This document shows positions 34,971-44,323 of a DNA stretch of 64,000 nt, in pieces. The notes under the pieces were generated by a model. The model had not been told where the DNA came from and searched no databases. It saw only the letters and a program-made list of their open reading frames with translations. Every line of letters begins with the position of its first letter. Position 1 is the first letter of the stretch. A program made the position numbers and the translations under genes. The DNA is from Sphingomonas ginsenosidivorax (GTDB lineage: Bacteria; Pseudomonadota; Alphaproteobacteria; Sphingomonadales; Sphingomonadaceae): NCBI RefSeq assembly GCF_007995065.1, contig NZ_VOQR01000002.1, positions 62,001 through 126,000 of the forward strand, in the 5' to 3' direction.

Positions 34971-36455
34971 TTAGCGGCTGGCCATCACCGCGCCGCCATC
35001 TACCGGCGCTGCGACGCCGACCGGATCCCATCCTCCGCCCAACGCGCGGAACGATGCCACTGCGCCGCGGCTTGCCGCCGCGCGCGCCTGGATCGCGCCG
35101 TCGCGCGTCTCCAGCAGGCGTCGATCCGCGTCCAGCACCTCGACCAGGCTGACGACGCCGCCCCGATACGCGGCGTCCGACGTCGCCCGCGCGCGCGCCA
35201 GCGACGCCTCGCCCTGCGTCAGCGCTGCGGCGCGCGCTTCCTGCTGGACGAGCGTCGAGAACGCATCCTCAACATCCTGCGAAGCGCGCAGCACGGTCAG
35301 GCGGTAGGCCGCCAGCGCTTCCGCGTTGCGCCCCCTCGCCGCGCGGATCTCCGCATCGACCCGGCCGAAGTCGAACAGGCGCCAGCGCAAGCCCAGCACG
35401 CCGTTGGCCTGCGTCGCATTGCCGCCGAACAGCCCGCCTGCCGCCGTCGTCGCAGACCCGATAAGACCGCTGAGCGAGAATTTGGGGTAATATTCCGCTA
35501 TCGCCGCGCCGATCCGGGCGTTCGACGCCGCCAGCGTCCGCTCGGCCGCTATGATGTCGGGCCGCCGCCGCAACAGCGCGGCCGGGCCACCCGCGGCCGA
35601 GACCTTCGGAGGCGACGGTATGGCGGCCGGCACGCCGAGCTGCGACCGGGTCGCGCCGGGCTGCGCACCGACGAGCACGTCGAGCGCGTTCATCGCGATA
35701 TCGAGCTGGTTCTGGAGCGCCGGCACGCTCGCGCGGACCTGTGCCGCGGCCCCTTCCGCCTGTCGAAGCTGGAGTTCGGCGGCAACGCCCTTGCGATATT
35801 GCAGCGCGATCAGATCGACGAGGCGCCGTTGGGTGGCGGCCTGCGCGCGCGCGACGTCGAGCCGTCCCTGCAAGGCGCGCACGAGGATGTAGCTGTCCGC
35901 AGTCTGTGCCGCGACCGCCAGCCGGGCCGCGATCGCGCCCGCCGCCGATGCCTGCCAGTCCGCGCGCGCCGCATCGCGCGCGGCGTCGCGCCCGCCGAAC
36001 GCGTCGAGCTCCCAGCTCGCACCCAGGTTCGCCTCGTACGTCTCGGTCGAGCGTTCGAATTGCGGAAAGGCGCTGCCGATACGTCCGATCGGCGTCTCCA
36101 GCGATTGATAGACCTCGCCCGCCTGCCCGCTGACCTGCCCCGACGGCAGCAGCGCGGCATTGGCGGTCCCGAGCGCGGCGCGCGCCTGCACGACGCGTAC
36201 CTGCGCCTGCCGAAGATCGAGGTTCTGCGCCAATGCCTGCTCGACCAGTCCGGTGAGGGTCGGATCGCCGAACGACTGCCACCAGCGCACCATGTCGACG
36301 GCATCGGCGCCGACGACACGCGCCTCGACCGACGCGCCGCCGACATAGGTCGCGGGCGCAGACGACACCGGGGCGACATAGTGCGGCCCGACCGCGCAGC
36401 CGGACGCCAGCAGCAGGGCGAGGATCGACATCGGCGCACGCGGCAAGGATTGCAT
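34971..36455 (-). CDS. RND efflux outer-membrane lipoprotein (NodT/OprM-like)
   Basis: A 494-residue TolC-type channel with a lipobox (LALLLASGC, Cys about residue 20) and two outer-membrane-efflux repeats (about residues 60-260 and 270-470), each rich in long Ala/Arg/Gln coiled-coil helices and closing with ALLRRRPDIIAAERTLAASNARIGAA, a family hallmark. The start at 36455 follows GAGGTG. It is divergent from its tetR gene; the other two parts of the pump lie beyond tetR on the other strand. Confidence 0.92.
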   Translation of the reverse strand: MQSLPRAPMSILALLLASGCAVGPHYVAPVSSAPATYVGGASVEARVVGADAVDMVRWWQSFGDPTLTGLVEQALAQNLDLRQAQVRVVQARAALGTANAALLPSGQVSGQAGEVYQSLETPIGRIGSAFPQFERSTETYEANLGASWELDAFGGRDAARDAARADWQASAAGAIAARLAVAAQTADSYILVRALQGRLDVARAQAATQRRLVDLIALQYRKGVAAELQLRQAEGAAAQVRASVPALQNQLDIAMNALDVLVGAQPGATRSQLGVPAAIPSPPKVSAAGGPAALLRRRPDIIAAERTLAASNARIGAAIAEYYPKFSLSGLIGSATTAAGGLFGGNATQANGVLGLRWRLFDFGRVDAEIRAARGRNAEALAAYRLTVLRASQDVEDAFSTLVQQEARAAALTQGEASLARARATSDAAYRGGVVSLVEVLDADRRLLETRDGAIQARAAASRGAVASFRALGGGWDPVGVAAPVDGGAVMASR

Positions 36456-36493
36456 CTCGAACACCTCAGACAGCTCGTTGGTCACAGCATCGA

Positions 36494-36517
36494 GTAACTG
36501 ATGGACGTATCGGTCAC
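36494..36517. promoter_or_regulatory. TetR operator 1 (efflux outer-membrane gene/tetR divergent promoter)
   Basis: GTAACTGAT, six bases, ATCGGTCAC: an interrupted dyad with 7 of 9 positions symmetric. An equivalent 24-bp site with the same spacing lies before the adaptor gene at 37182-37205. Finding the same dyad on both sides of tetR supports a single regulator. Confidence 0.72.
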
Positions 36518-36554
36518 TTGTTGTCAATGCGGGTACATCGGATTATTGGGACTG

Positions 36555-37172
36555 ATGAGCCAGGCACAGACCCCCGAGACCCTAGCGCGCGGCCCTGCAG
36601 AGCATGTCGTGCGCGACCAGATCATCGAAGCCGCCAACGCCTGCTTTGCGCGCTACGGCTATCAGAAGACGACCGTCGCCGACCTCGCGCGCACCATCGG
36701 ATTCTCGAAGGCGTACATCTACCGCTTCTTCGACTCCAAGCAGGCGATCGGCGAGGCGATCTGCCGCGATCGGCTCGACCGGATCATCGCGGAGGCGCGT
36801 GTCGCGATGGACGAGGGCGGCACCGCGACCGACCGGTTCCGGCGGATGTTCCGTAGCGTGACCGCGCTGAGCGTCGCGCTGTTCTTCGACGATCGCAAGA
36901 TCTACGAGGTCGCCGCGCTGTCCGCGCTCGAGCAATGGAATTCCGCGAGACATTATGCGGCGACGCTGCGTTCGATCGTCGAGGAGCTCGTCCGCGAAGG
37001 CCGCGAAAACGGCGAGTTCGAGCGCAAGACGCCGCTCGACGAAACCTGCCGCGCGATCTTCTACGCGATGATGCCGTTCATCGATCCGCTCCACCTCGAA
37101 CGCAATCTCGACCTGCTGCCGGACGCGCAGAACGAGGTGACCAGCCTGATCTTGCGCAGCCTAGCGCCCTGA
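36555..37172 (+). CDS. TetR-family regulator of the RND efflux system
   Basis: A 205-residue regulator whose N-terminal HTH is plain: RDQIIEAANACFARYGYQKTTVADLARTIGFSKAYIYRFFDSKQAIGEAI (about residues 20-69). The C-terminal ligand domain is unremarkable. The start MSQAQTPETL at 36555 is used because upstream codons overlap the operator. It sits between the outer-membrane gene (divergent) and the adaptor-permease genes (downstream, same strand), with matching operators at both promoters. Confidence 0.9.
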   Translation: MSQAQTPETLARGPAEHVVRDQIIEAANACFARYGYQKTTVADLARTIGFSKAYIYRFFDSKQAIGEAICRDRLDRIIAEARVAMDEGGTATDRFRRMFRSVTALSVALFFDDRKIYEVAALSALEQWNSARHYAATLRSIVEELVREGRENGEFERKTPLDETCRAIFYAMMPFIDPLHLERNLDLLPDAQNEVTSLILRSLAP

Positions 37173-37181
37173 CAATCAGAT

Positions 37182-37205
37182 GTGACCGGTTGACATATCG
37201 GTAAC
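37182..37205. promoter_or_regulatory. TetR operator 2 (adaptor-permease promoter)
   Basis: GTGACCGGT, six bases, ATCGGTAAC: the same 9-6-9 dyad as at 36494-36517, located 41 bp upstream of the adaptor GTG start and 10 bp after the tetR stop. TTGACA within the site (37190-37195) could be a -35 box, so binding would block the promoter. Confidence 0.72.
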
Positions 37206-37245
37206 TCGACGACATTGATCCGCCTCGTCGTGGAGGGATCGTCGC

Positions 37246-38337
37246 GTGCCGAACAGCTGTCATTATCGTGTCATCGCCGCCCCGATCCTGCTCGGTGGAG
37301 CGGTAGCGGGGTGCGGCCATGCCGCGCCCGATCCCCGTACGCAGCCGCCATTGGTTCGCGTGACGACCGCCAGTCCGGCGAGCGATGCCACCCGCGAGTT
37401 CACCGGGATCGTCGCGGCCCGCGTGCAGAGCGACCTGGGCTTTCGCATCGGTGGCAAGGTCGTCGCGCGGCTCGTCGATGCGGGGCAGGTCGTACGCCGC
37501 GGCCAGCCGCTGATGCGGATCGATGCCGCCGATCTGGCGCTGGCGACGCGCGCCTCGCTCGGCACCGTCGACGCGGCCCGCGCACGCGCCGGGCAGACGG
37601 CGGCGGATGAACGGCGCTTTCGCGATCTGGTCGGCGCCGGCGCGGTGTCCGCTTCCGCCTACGATCAGGCGAAGGCCGCAGCGGACGCCGCCCGCGCGCA
37701 ACTGTCCGCGGCGCAGGCGCAGGCGCGGCAGACGCGCAACGAAATTGGCTATGCTACGCTGCTTGCGGATGCCGACGGCACCGTGGTGGAGACGCTCGCC
37801 GAGCCGGGCCAGGTCGTCGCCGCAGGGCAGCTCGTCGTGCGCGTGGCGCGGTCGGGACCGCGTGAGGCGCTGGTCCAATTGCCCGAAACGCTGCGCCCAC
37901 GGCTGGGCTCGGTCGCGCGCACGCGCACGATCGACGGCAGCGGGGGCAGCGCGACGCTGCGCCAATTGGCGGACTCCGCCGATCCGGCATCGCGCACGTT
38001 CGAGGCGCGCTATGTGCTGGGCGGGGCAGCGGCGCACGCGCCGCTCGGCTCGACCGTCACCGTCGCGCTCGCCCTGCCGGGCAAGGCCGCGGGCATGGAG
38101 GTGCCGCTCGGCGCGCTGCGCGACACCGGGCGCGGGCCGGGGGTGTGGATCGTCCGCGCCGGCGCCACGCCGACGGTCGCGTGGCACCCCGTCCGGGTGG
38201 CGGCGATCGGCGAGGAAACCGCGATGGTCGCGGCCGGGCTTGCCGCTGGGCAACGCTTCGTCGCGATGGGCGCGCATATGCTGCATCAGGGCCAGCGGGT
38301 CCGCATCGCGGCCTCGGCGCCGGGTGCGGCCCGATGA
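37246..38337 (+). CDS. RND efflux periplasmic adaptor (membrane fusion protein)
   Basis: A 363-residue lipoprotein (GGAVAGCGH lipobox) starting at GTG 37246 with GGAGGG upstream. The lipoyl halves are FTGIVAARVQSDLGFRIGGKVVARLVDAGQVVRRGQPLMRID (about residues 52-93) and IGYATLLADADGTVVETLAEPGQVVAAGQLVVRV. Between them runs an Ala/Arg-rich helical hairpin. It links the inner-membrane pump to the outer-membrane channel. The stop overlaps the permease start by ATGA. Confidence 0.92.
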   Translation: MPNSCHYRVIAAPILLGGAVAGCGHAAPDPRTQPPLVRVTTASPASDATREFTGIVAARVQSDLGFRIGGKVVARLVDAGQVVRRGQPLMRIDAADLALATRASLGTVDAARARAGQTAADERRFRDLVGAGAVSASAYDQAKAAADAARAQLSAAQAQARQTRNEIGYATLLADADGTVVETLAEPGQVVAAGQLVVRVARSGPREALVQLPETLRPRLGSVARTRTIDGSGGSATLRQLADSADPASRTFEARYVLGGAAAHAPLGSTVTVALALPGKAAGMEVPLGALRDTGRGPGVWIVRAGATPTVAWHPVRVAAIGEETAMVAAGLAAGQRFVAMGAHMLHQGQRVRIAASAPGAAR

Positions 38338-41300
38338 GCGGTCGGCCCGACGATCGGCGCGATACCCCGTCGCGCTTCAACCTGTCCGCGCTGGCGGTGC
38401 GCGAGCGATCTGTGACGCTGTTCTTCCTGATCGCGATCATCGTGGCGGGCGTCGTCGCGTTCACGAAGCTCGGCCGCGCGGAGGATCCCAGCTTCACGAT
38501 CAAGGTGCTGACCGTCGTCACCGCTTGGCCCGGCGCGACCGCGCAGGAGATGCAGGATCAGGTCGCCGAGCCGCTGGAGAAGCGCCTGCAGGAGCTGCGC
38601 TGGTACGACCGCAGCGAGACGTTCACGCGCCCCGGCCTCGCCTTCACCACGCTGACGCTGCGCGACACCACGCCGCCCGCCGCGGTCGCGGACGAGTTCT
38701 ACCAGGCGCGCAAGAAGATGTCCGACGAGGCCGCCAGCCTGCCGCGCGGCGTCGTGGGGCCCTTCGTCAACGACGAATATGCCGACGTCACCTTCGCGCT
38801 CTACGCGCTCAAGGTGAAGGGCGAGCCGCAACGCCTGCTCGCACGCGAGGCGGAGCAGTTGCGCCAGCGCCTGCTCCACGTCCCCGGCGTCAACAAGATC
38901 AACATCGTCGGCGAGCGCCCGGAACGCATCTATGTCGAGTTCGCGGAGGAACGGCTGGCGACGCTCGGCGTGTCGCCGCGCGACATCTTCGCCGCACTCG
39001 CGAGGCAGAACCTCGTCACGCCTGCGGGCGCGATCGAGAGCAAGGGGCAACAGGTCGTCGTGCGGCTCGACGGCGCGTTCGACGATCTGGCGAAGATCCG
39101 CGACCTGCCGATCGTCGCGCGCGGCAACACGCTGCGCCTGTCCGAGATCGCGACTGTCACGCGCGGCTACGAGGATCCCGCGACCTTCCTCGTGCGCAGC
39201 CAGGGCGAACCGGCGCTGCTGCTCGGCGTCGTCATGCGCGAGGGCTGGAACGGCCTCGACCTCGGCCGATCGCTTAAGGACGAGGTGGCGAAGATCAGCG
39301 CCGAACTGCCGCTCGGCATGACGCTGACGCCGGTCACCGATCAGGCGGTCAACATCGCCGACTCGGTCGACCAGTTCATGCACACCTTCCTCGAGGCGCT
39401 GGCGATCGTCATGGTCGTCAGCCTGGTCAGTCTGGGCTGGCGCGTCGGCATCGTCGTCGCCGCCGCGGTTCCGCTGACGCTGGCGGTGGTGCTGGTGGTG
39501 ATGTGGGCGACGGGCCGCGCGCTCGACCGCATCACGCTGGGCGCGCTGATCCTCGCGCTTGGCCTGCTGGTCGACGACGCGATCATCGCGATCGAGATGA
39601 TGGTGGTAAAGATGGAGGAGGGCTACGACCGCATCCGCGCGTCCGCCTATGCCTGGAGCCACACCGCCGCGCCGATGCTCGCGGGCACGCTGGTCACCGT
39701 CATCGGGTTGATGCCGGTCGGCTTCGCGCAGTCGACCGCGGGCGAATATGCGGGCAACATCTTCTGGGTCGTCGGCTTCGCGCTGATCGCGTCGTGGTTC
39801 GTCGCGGTGATCTTCACGCCGTACATGGGCGTCAAGCTGCTGCCGGACATCAAGACCGTGGCGGGCGGTCACGACGCGATCTACCGGACCCCGCGCTACG
39901 AGAAGGTGCGCGGGCTGATCGCTTGGGCGGTCCGCCGCAAGCTGCTCGTCACGCTGACGACGCTGGCGGCGTTCCTGGTCGCCGGCGCAGGGATGGCGCT
40001 GGTCAAGAAACAGTTCTTTCCCGCCTCCGACCGGCCCGAGGTGCTGGTGGAGGTGCAGATGCCCAAGGGCACCGCGATCGCGCAGACCGATGCCGCGGCC
40101 CGCCAGATCGAGGCGTGGCTGCGCAAGCAGCCCGAGGCGACGATCGTCACCAGCTATGTCGGACAGGGCGCGCCGCGCTTCTTCCTGTCGCTGTCGCCCG
40201 AACTGCCCGATCCGTCCTTCGCCAAGATCATCGTCCTCACCCCCGACGAGGACGCGCGCGACGCGCTGGCCGTCAGGTTGCGCCAGGCCGCCGTAAACGG
40301 GCTCGCTCCGCAGGCGCGGGTGCGCGCGACGAAACTAACCTTCGGCCCCTATTCCCCCTTCCCCGTCGCCTTCCGCGTCAGCGGCCCGGACCTCGCGACC
40401 GTCCGCACGATCGCGGCGAGGGCGCAAGGCGTGCTGCAAGCCGATCCGTCGATGCGGACGGTCAACGCCGACTGGGGCGACCGCGCTCCCGCGCTGCACT
40501 TCGTGCTCGATCAGGATCGGCTGCGCGCGTTCGGCCTGACCTCGGGCGACGTCGCCGAACAATTGCAGTTCCTGCTCACCGGCGCGGTGGTCAGCCAGGC
40601 GCGCGAGGACATCCGCACCGTCGACGTGGTCGCGCGGTCTGCGGGCGCGGATCGGCTCGATCCCGCCCGGATCGGCGACTACACGCTGACCGGCAGCGCC
40701 GGACAGCGCGTGCCCGTCAGCCAGATCGGCCAGATCGACGTGCGGATGGAGGATCCGATCCTCCAGCGTCGCGACCGCGTGCCGACGATCACGGTGCGCG
40801 GCGACATCGCCGACGGCCTCCAGCCCCCCGACGTCTCCACCGCTATGTTGGAAAAACTTCAGCCACTGATCACGACGCTGCCGACGGGCTACCACATCGA
40901 CATGGCCGGCTCGATCGAGGAAGCCGGCAAGGCCAACAAGGCGCTTGCGCCGATCTTCCCGATCATGATCGTGCTGATGATGGTCGTCATCATCCTGCAG
41001 GTCCGCAGCCTGTCCGCGATGGCGATCGTGCTGCTCACCGCACCGCTGGGGCTGGTGGGCGTCGTGCCGACGTTGCTGGTGACGGGGCAACCGTTCGGCT
41101 TCAACGCCATCCTCGGGCTGATCGCGCTGGCGGGCATTCTGATGCGCAACACGCTGATCCTGATCGGCCAGATCCACGATCACGAACGCGGCGGTATGGC
41201 CCCGTACGATGCGGTGGTCGAGGCGACGGTGCAGCGCTCGCGACCGGTGATCCTGACCGCGCTCGCCGCAGTGCTCGCGTTCGTGCCGCTGATCAGTTCG

Positions 41301-41465
41301 GTGTTCTGGGGATCGATGGCGGTGACGCTGATCGGCGGTACGCTCGGCGGCACCGTCCTCACCCTGGTGTTCCTGCCCGCGCTTTACGCCTTGTGGTTCC
41401 AGATCGGGCCAGCCGCCAAGACGCCTGAAGAGCTTTCGACTGCTAACGCTCCCGCTCTGGTGTGA
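38334..41465 (+). CDS. RND efflux inner-membrane permease (HAE1-like)
   Basis: A 1043-residue resistance-nodulation-division pump with the usual 12 helices and two large periplasmic loops. Helix 1 is SVTLFFLIAIIVAGVVAF. Helix 4 contains LGLLVDDAIIAIEMM with the two proton-relay aspartates. The second half opens near 39936 (VTLTTLAAFLVAGAGMALV). It exports hydrophobic or amphipathic compounds using the proton gradient. The substrate is not readable from the sequence, but co-location with degradation genes suggests solvent or aromatic tolerance. Confidence 0.94.
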   Translation: MSGRPDDRRDTPSRFNLSALAVRERSVTLFFLIAIIVAGVVAFTKLGRAEDPSFTIKVLTVVTAWPGATAQEMQDQVAEPLEKRLQELRWYDRSETFTRPGLAFTTLTLRDTTPPAAVADEFYQARKKMSDEAASLPRGVVGPFVNDEYADVTFALYALKVKGEPQRLLAREAEQLRQRLLHVPGVNKINIVGERPERIYVEFAEERLATLGVSPRDIFAALARQNLVTPAGAIESKGQQVVVRLDGAFDDLAKIRDLPIVARGNTLRLSEIATVTRGYEDPATFLVRSQGEPALLLGVVMREGWNGLDLGRSLKDEVAKISAELPLGMTLTPVTDQAVNIADSVDQFMHTFLEALAIVMVVSLVSLGWRVGIVVAAAVPLTLAVVLVVMWATGRALDRITLGALILALGLLVDDAIIAIEMMVVKMEEGYDRIRASAYAWSHTAAPMLAGTLVTVIGLMPVGFAQSTAGEYAGNIFWVVGFALIASWFVAVIFTPYMGVKLLPDIKTVAGGHDAIYRTPRYEKVRGLIAWAVRRKLLVTLTTLAAFLVAGAGMALVKKQFFPASDRPEVLVEVQMPKGTAIAQTDAAARQIEAWLRKQPEATIVTSYVGQGAPRFFLSLSPELPDPSFAKIIVLTPDEDARDALAVRLRQAAVNGLAPQARVRATKLTFGPYSPFPVAFRVSGPDLATVRTIAARAQGVLQADPSMRTVNADWGDRAPALHFVLDQDRLRAFGLTSGDVAEQLQFLLTGAVVSQAREDIRTVDVVARSAGADRLDPARIGDYTLTGSAGQRVPVSQIGQIDVRMEDPILQRRDRVPTITVRGDIADGLQPPDVSTAMLEKLQPLITTLPTGYHIDMAGSIEEAGKANKALAPIFPIMIVLMMVVIILQVRSLSAMAIVLLTAPLGLVGVVPTLLVTGQPFGFNAILGLIALAGILMRNTLILIGQIHDHERGGMAPYDAVVEATVQRSRPVILTALAAVLAFVPLISSVFWGSMAVTLIGGTLGGTVLTLVFLPALYALWFQIGPAAKTPEELSTANAPALV

Positions 41466-41592
41466 TCGTCGCTTCCTATTCAGCTACATCAGGGTCGATT
41501 AAAGGTTCGGGATCGGTCAATGACAGTCCGATCAGGGCGTCGGGATGTCAGACGCTCGTCCATTCTGATCAGAGCGCGGTCTAGTCCTGCAA

Positions 41593-41973
41593 TCAGGGCC
41601 TTCTTGCAGAGGATCTGCTGCCGAGCTGGTCAAGCGCGTCCGCGTTGTCGCGTCCCCAGGCGTAGAGCAGCTCGACGGGCTCCACGAAGCGTTGGCCGAG
41701 CGGTGTGAGCCTGTATTCGACCGCCGGCGGGATCGCACTCTGCACGTGGCGGGTGACAAGCCCCACCTCCTCCATTTCGCGCAGCGTCTGGGTCAGCATC
41801 TTCTTGGACACGCCCGGCAGGCTACGCTGAAGAGCACCTGTCCGGCAGGCACCCTGATGACGCACGTGGAGCGTGTGCAGGACCATGCTTGTCCACTTGG
41901 TCGCGAACAACGCCAGTACGCGCCGCGGTGCGCAGTCCTCGCGCCACTCGTCCTCGGTCGATCCGGGCTGCAT
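41593..41973 (-). CDS. HxlR-family transcriptional regulator
   Basis: A 126-residue winged-helix protein with the HxlR pattern: ALFATKWTSMVLHTLHV, then LQRSLPGVSKKMLTQTLREMEEVGLVTRHVQ and VEYRLTPLGQRFVEPVELLYAWG. The N-terminal Cys (EDCAPRR) is the conserved redox or ligand-sensing position of the family. It is divergent from the PRISE-type reductase gene, whose promoter has TTGGTGCC twice in direct repeat (about 41987-41994 and 42005-42012). Confidence 0.9.
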   Translation of the reverse strand: MQPGSTEDEWREDCAPRRVLALFATKWTSMVLHTLHVRHQGACRTGALQRSLPGVSKKMLTQTLREMEEVGLVTRHVQSAIPPAVEYRLTPLGQRFVEPVELLYAWGRDNADALDQLGSRSSARRP

Positions 41974-42075
41974 CGGTGGGTACCTCTTGGTGCCTGGTTG
42001 CCTGTTTGGTGCCGTCTAGAACCCGGCCGCGACGCTGCCTAGCTCTGCATGATCGAGATCGAGGGAAAGACCAGT

Positions 42076-43137
42076 ATGACGAAGACGGCATTGGTAGTGG
42101 GCGCAAGCGGCATCGTCGGCAGCGCAACCGCAGCGCTTCTCGTCGAGCAGGGATGGACGGTGCATGGGCTTGCCCGTCGGCCAACCGGACAGGCGAACGT
42201 GCACCCGGTCGTGGCCGATCTGCAGGATGCCGAAGCGACAAAGACGGCGCTTTTCGGCATCGAACCCGACGCGGTGTTTATCACAACCTGGCTGCGGCAG
42301 GACAGCGAGGCGGAGAACATCCGCGTCAACTCGGCGATGGTGCGCAACCTCCTCCACGGATTGCCCAAGCCGACCCGGCCGCGCCACGTGGCGCTCGTCA
42401 CCGGGCTCAAGCATTATCTCGGGCCGTTCGAGGCCTATGGTAAAGGCAAGCTGCCGCAGACGCCGTTCCGGGAGGAACAAGGCCGGCTCGACATCGAGAA
42501 CTTCTATTATGCGCAGGAGGACGAGGTATTCGCGGCCGCTGAGCGCGACGGCTTCACCTGGAGCGTTCACCGCCCGCATACCGTGATTGGCAAGGCGGTC
42601 GGCAACGCGATGAACATGGGAACGACGCTTGCCGTCTACGCCACCCTCTGCCGCGAGACCGGTCGTCCCTTCACCTTTCCCGGCTCGGCCGCGCAATGGT
42701 CGGGGCTTACCGACATGACCGATGCCGGACAGCTCGCTCGGCAGCTTCTCTGGGCCGCGGAAACCGAAGCGGCGCACGATCAGGCGTTCAACATCGTCAA
42801 CGGCGACGTCTTCCGCTGGCAGTGGATGTGGGCCCGCATCGCCAAATGGTTCGGGTTGGAGGCAGCACCGTTCGACGGCACGCCGCAGCCGCTCGAGCAA
42901 CAGATGGCGGACGACGCAGAGTTGTGGCGCCGCATCGCCGAGCGGGACCATCTGGTCGAACCCGACCTCTCCCGGCTCGCATCGCCGTGGCACACCGATG
43001 CCGATCTCGGCCGACCGATCGAGGTGGTGACCGACATGTCGAAGAGCCGCAGGCTCGGCTTCACGGGCTACCAACCTACCGACGATGCGTTCTTTGCGCT
43101 GTTCGAGCAGTTGCGCACCGATCGCCTGATCCCCTGA
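42076..43137 (+). CDS. PRISE-type NAD(P)-dependent reductase (extended SDR)
   Basis: A 353-residue protein with GASGIVGSATAALL (dinucleotide loop), VTGLKHYLGPFEAYGKGKLPQTPF and LDIENFYYAQEDEVF, the latter two typical of the progesterone 5-beta-reductase/iridoid synthase-like family (PRISE). These enzymes reduce activated C=C bonds of enones. ATG 42076 is preceded by GAGGGAAA. A role in enone or aromatic-product metabolism or detoxification, induced through the divergent HxlR, is likely. Confidence 0.85.
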   Translation: MTKTALVVGASGIVGSATAALLVEQGWTVHGLARRPTGQANVHPVVADLQDAEATKTALFGIEPDAVFITTWLRQDSEAENIRVNSAMVRNLLHGLPKPTRPRHVALVTGLKHYLGPFEAYGKGKLPQTPFREEQGRLDIENFYYAQEDEVFAAAERDGFTWSVHRPHTVIGKAVGNAMNMGTTLAVYATLCRETGRPFTFPGSAAQWSGLTDMTDAGQLARQLLWAAETEAAHDQAFNIVNGDVFRWQWMWARIAKWFGLEAAPFDGTPQPLEQQMADDAELWRRIAERDHLVEPDLSRLASPWHTDADLGRPIEVVTDMSKSRRLGFTGYQPTDDAFFALFEQLRTDRLIP

Positions 43138-43159
43138 CCCGACAGACACGAGACCTGCC

Positions 43160-44080
43160 ATGACCCATGAACATCGCCCCGACGCTGACTACGCGGATCG
43201 CGACGCCGCCATCGCGATCAACACCTACACGACCGTCCTGAAGCGGCAGCAGGTCCCGCACGAGGTGTTCGCGACCTACTGGCGCGACGTCCATGGCCCG
43301 CTCTGCTCGCGGGTGCCGGGGCTGGCCTGGTACGTCCAATACCATCTCAACCGCGAACAGGACGCGCACCTCTGGCCTGCGCAGGAGGGGATCGCGCCGT
43401 TTCCAGACTATGTGCTCGATGGCGGCGTGGAGATCGGCTTTGCAAACGCTGCCGATCAAGCCGTCTTCAACGAAGCGTCATCCATCCTGTTCTCGGATGA
43501 GCAGAACATGTTCGCCGCGACGATTGCCTATGCGCTTCCCCAAGGCTCGCGGACGCTGGTGGATCGGATCGCGGAGCCGAGCCCCAACGGCAACGACACG
43601 CTCGACCGGATGCACGTCCATTTCGGTCCGGGCGCCAGAGTTCCGGAGGCGTTCGCGGCCTTCATGGCGTCTTTCGCCGAGACGCTCGCGACCGACCCGG
43701 CGCTACTGCGCGTTCGGCTGCATCTGCCGGACGCCTATGACAATGCCGCTCCTGCACCGCCTGCGCCGGATGTCGCCCATACCGTGCCGCCTGAACGCGA
43801 ACGGCTGGCGATCCTGGACCTGACCTTCGCCACGCCACTCACACGGCGGCGCTTCTTCGCGTCGGACAGCTTTTCCCGCACTATCGACGAGCAGAAGCAG
43901 CGTATCGGCCATGTCACCGCCTTCGCGGTCAGCGGGATGTACACCTACGTCCGCGACAAGGAGCTGACGCTTGCGGGTCTGAGGGGAAGTCGGCCGGCGC
44001 AGCTCATCGAGCAGCTGGGCGCGGTCAACCAGACAGCGGAGGATGTTCGTCACCTGATGCTGACAGGCACGCTCGATTGA
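43160..44080 (+). CDS. EthD-domain protein, long form
   Basis: A 306-residue protein. The N-terminal part (AINTYTTVLKRQQVPHEVFATYWRDVHGPLCSRVPGLAWYVQYHL) shows an EthD/alpha-beta barrel domain; the second half (LAILDLTFATPLTRRRFFASDSFSRTIDEQKQRIG) may be a second, more divergent barrel. It follows the PRISE reductase by 22 bp and is surely co-transcribed. The combination of a double-barrel EthD protein with a reductase repeats a theme of the 5-20 kb island. The next 240 bp hold no gene. Confidence 0.75.
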   Translation: MTHEHRPDADYADRDAAIAINTYTTVLKRQQVPHEVFATYWRDVHGPLCSRVPGLAWYVQYHLNREQDAHLWPAQEGIAPFPDYVLDGGVEIGFANAADQAVFNEASSILFSDEQNMFAATIAYALPQGSRTLVDRIAEPSPNGNDTLDRMHVHFGPGARVPEAFAAFMASFAETLATDPALLRVRLHLPDAYDNAAPAPPAPDVAHTVPPERERLAILDLTFATPLTRRRFFASDSFSRTIDEQKQRIGHVTAFAVSGMYTYVRDKELTLAGLRGSRPAQLIEQLGAVNQTAEDVRHLMLTGTLD

Positions 44081-44323
44081 AAGCGGGGTCGTAAGAGCGC
44101 ATTCCAAGAGAATGACGGGGCTCTCCTGTTCAGCGCTCATCCCGTCTCGGACATCGACGAGCGGTCGGCCGCCCCCGGCTTCAGCCCGTTGTTCCCTCGC
44201 AGATAAAGGCGCGAGTAGCGTACACAGCCATCGTACGAAATGCGGCATTCGACCAGCAGACAGTCAGCCGAGACTCCATGTCTGCGGAGGATACCGACTG
44301 CGGATGTGTCGCCAACGATACCG

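Noticed and set aside
34791..36497. 568-codon plus-strand frame opposite the outer-membrane efflux gene
   Set aside because: Arg/Ala-rich translation without motifs; it is the antisense shadow of a well-supported gene in GC-rich DNA.
37078..38286. 402-codon minus-strand frame opposite tetR and the adaptor gene
   Set aside because: No motif, no ribosome site, overlaps two supported genes.
38286..39872. 528-codon minus-strand frame opposite the RND permease
   Set aside because: Composed of runs of Asp, Arg and His from reversed permease codons; no family pattern.
39503..41428. 641-codon plus-strand frame overlapping the RND permease
   Set aside because: Out-of-frame reading of a clear permease gene; low complexity.
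44081..44323. Possible gene after the long EthD protein
   Set aside because: Only short frames without homology; probably a convergent intergenic region.
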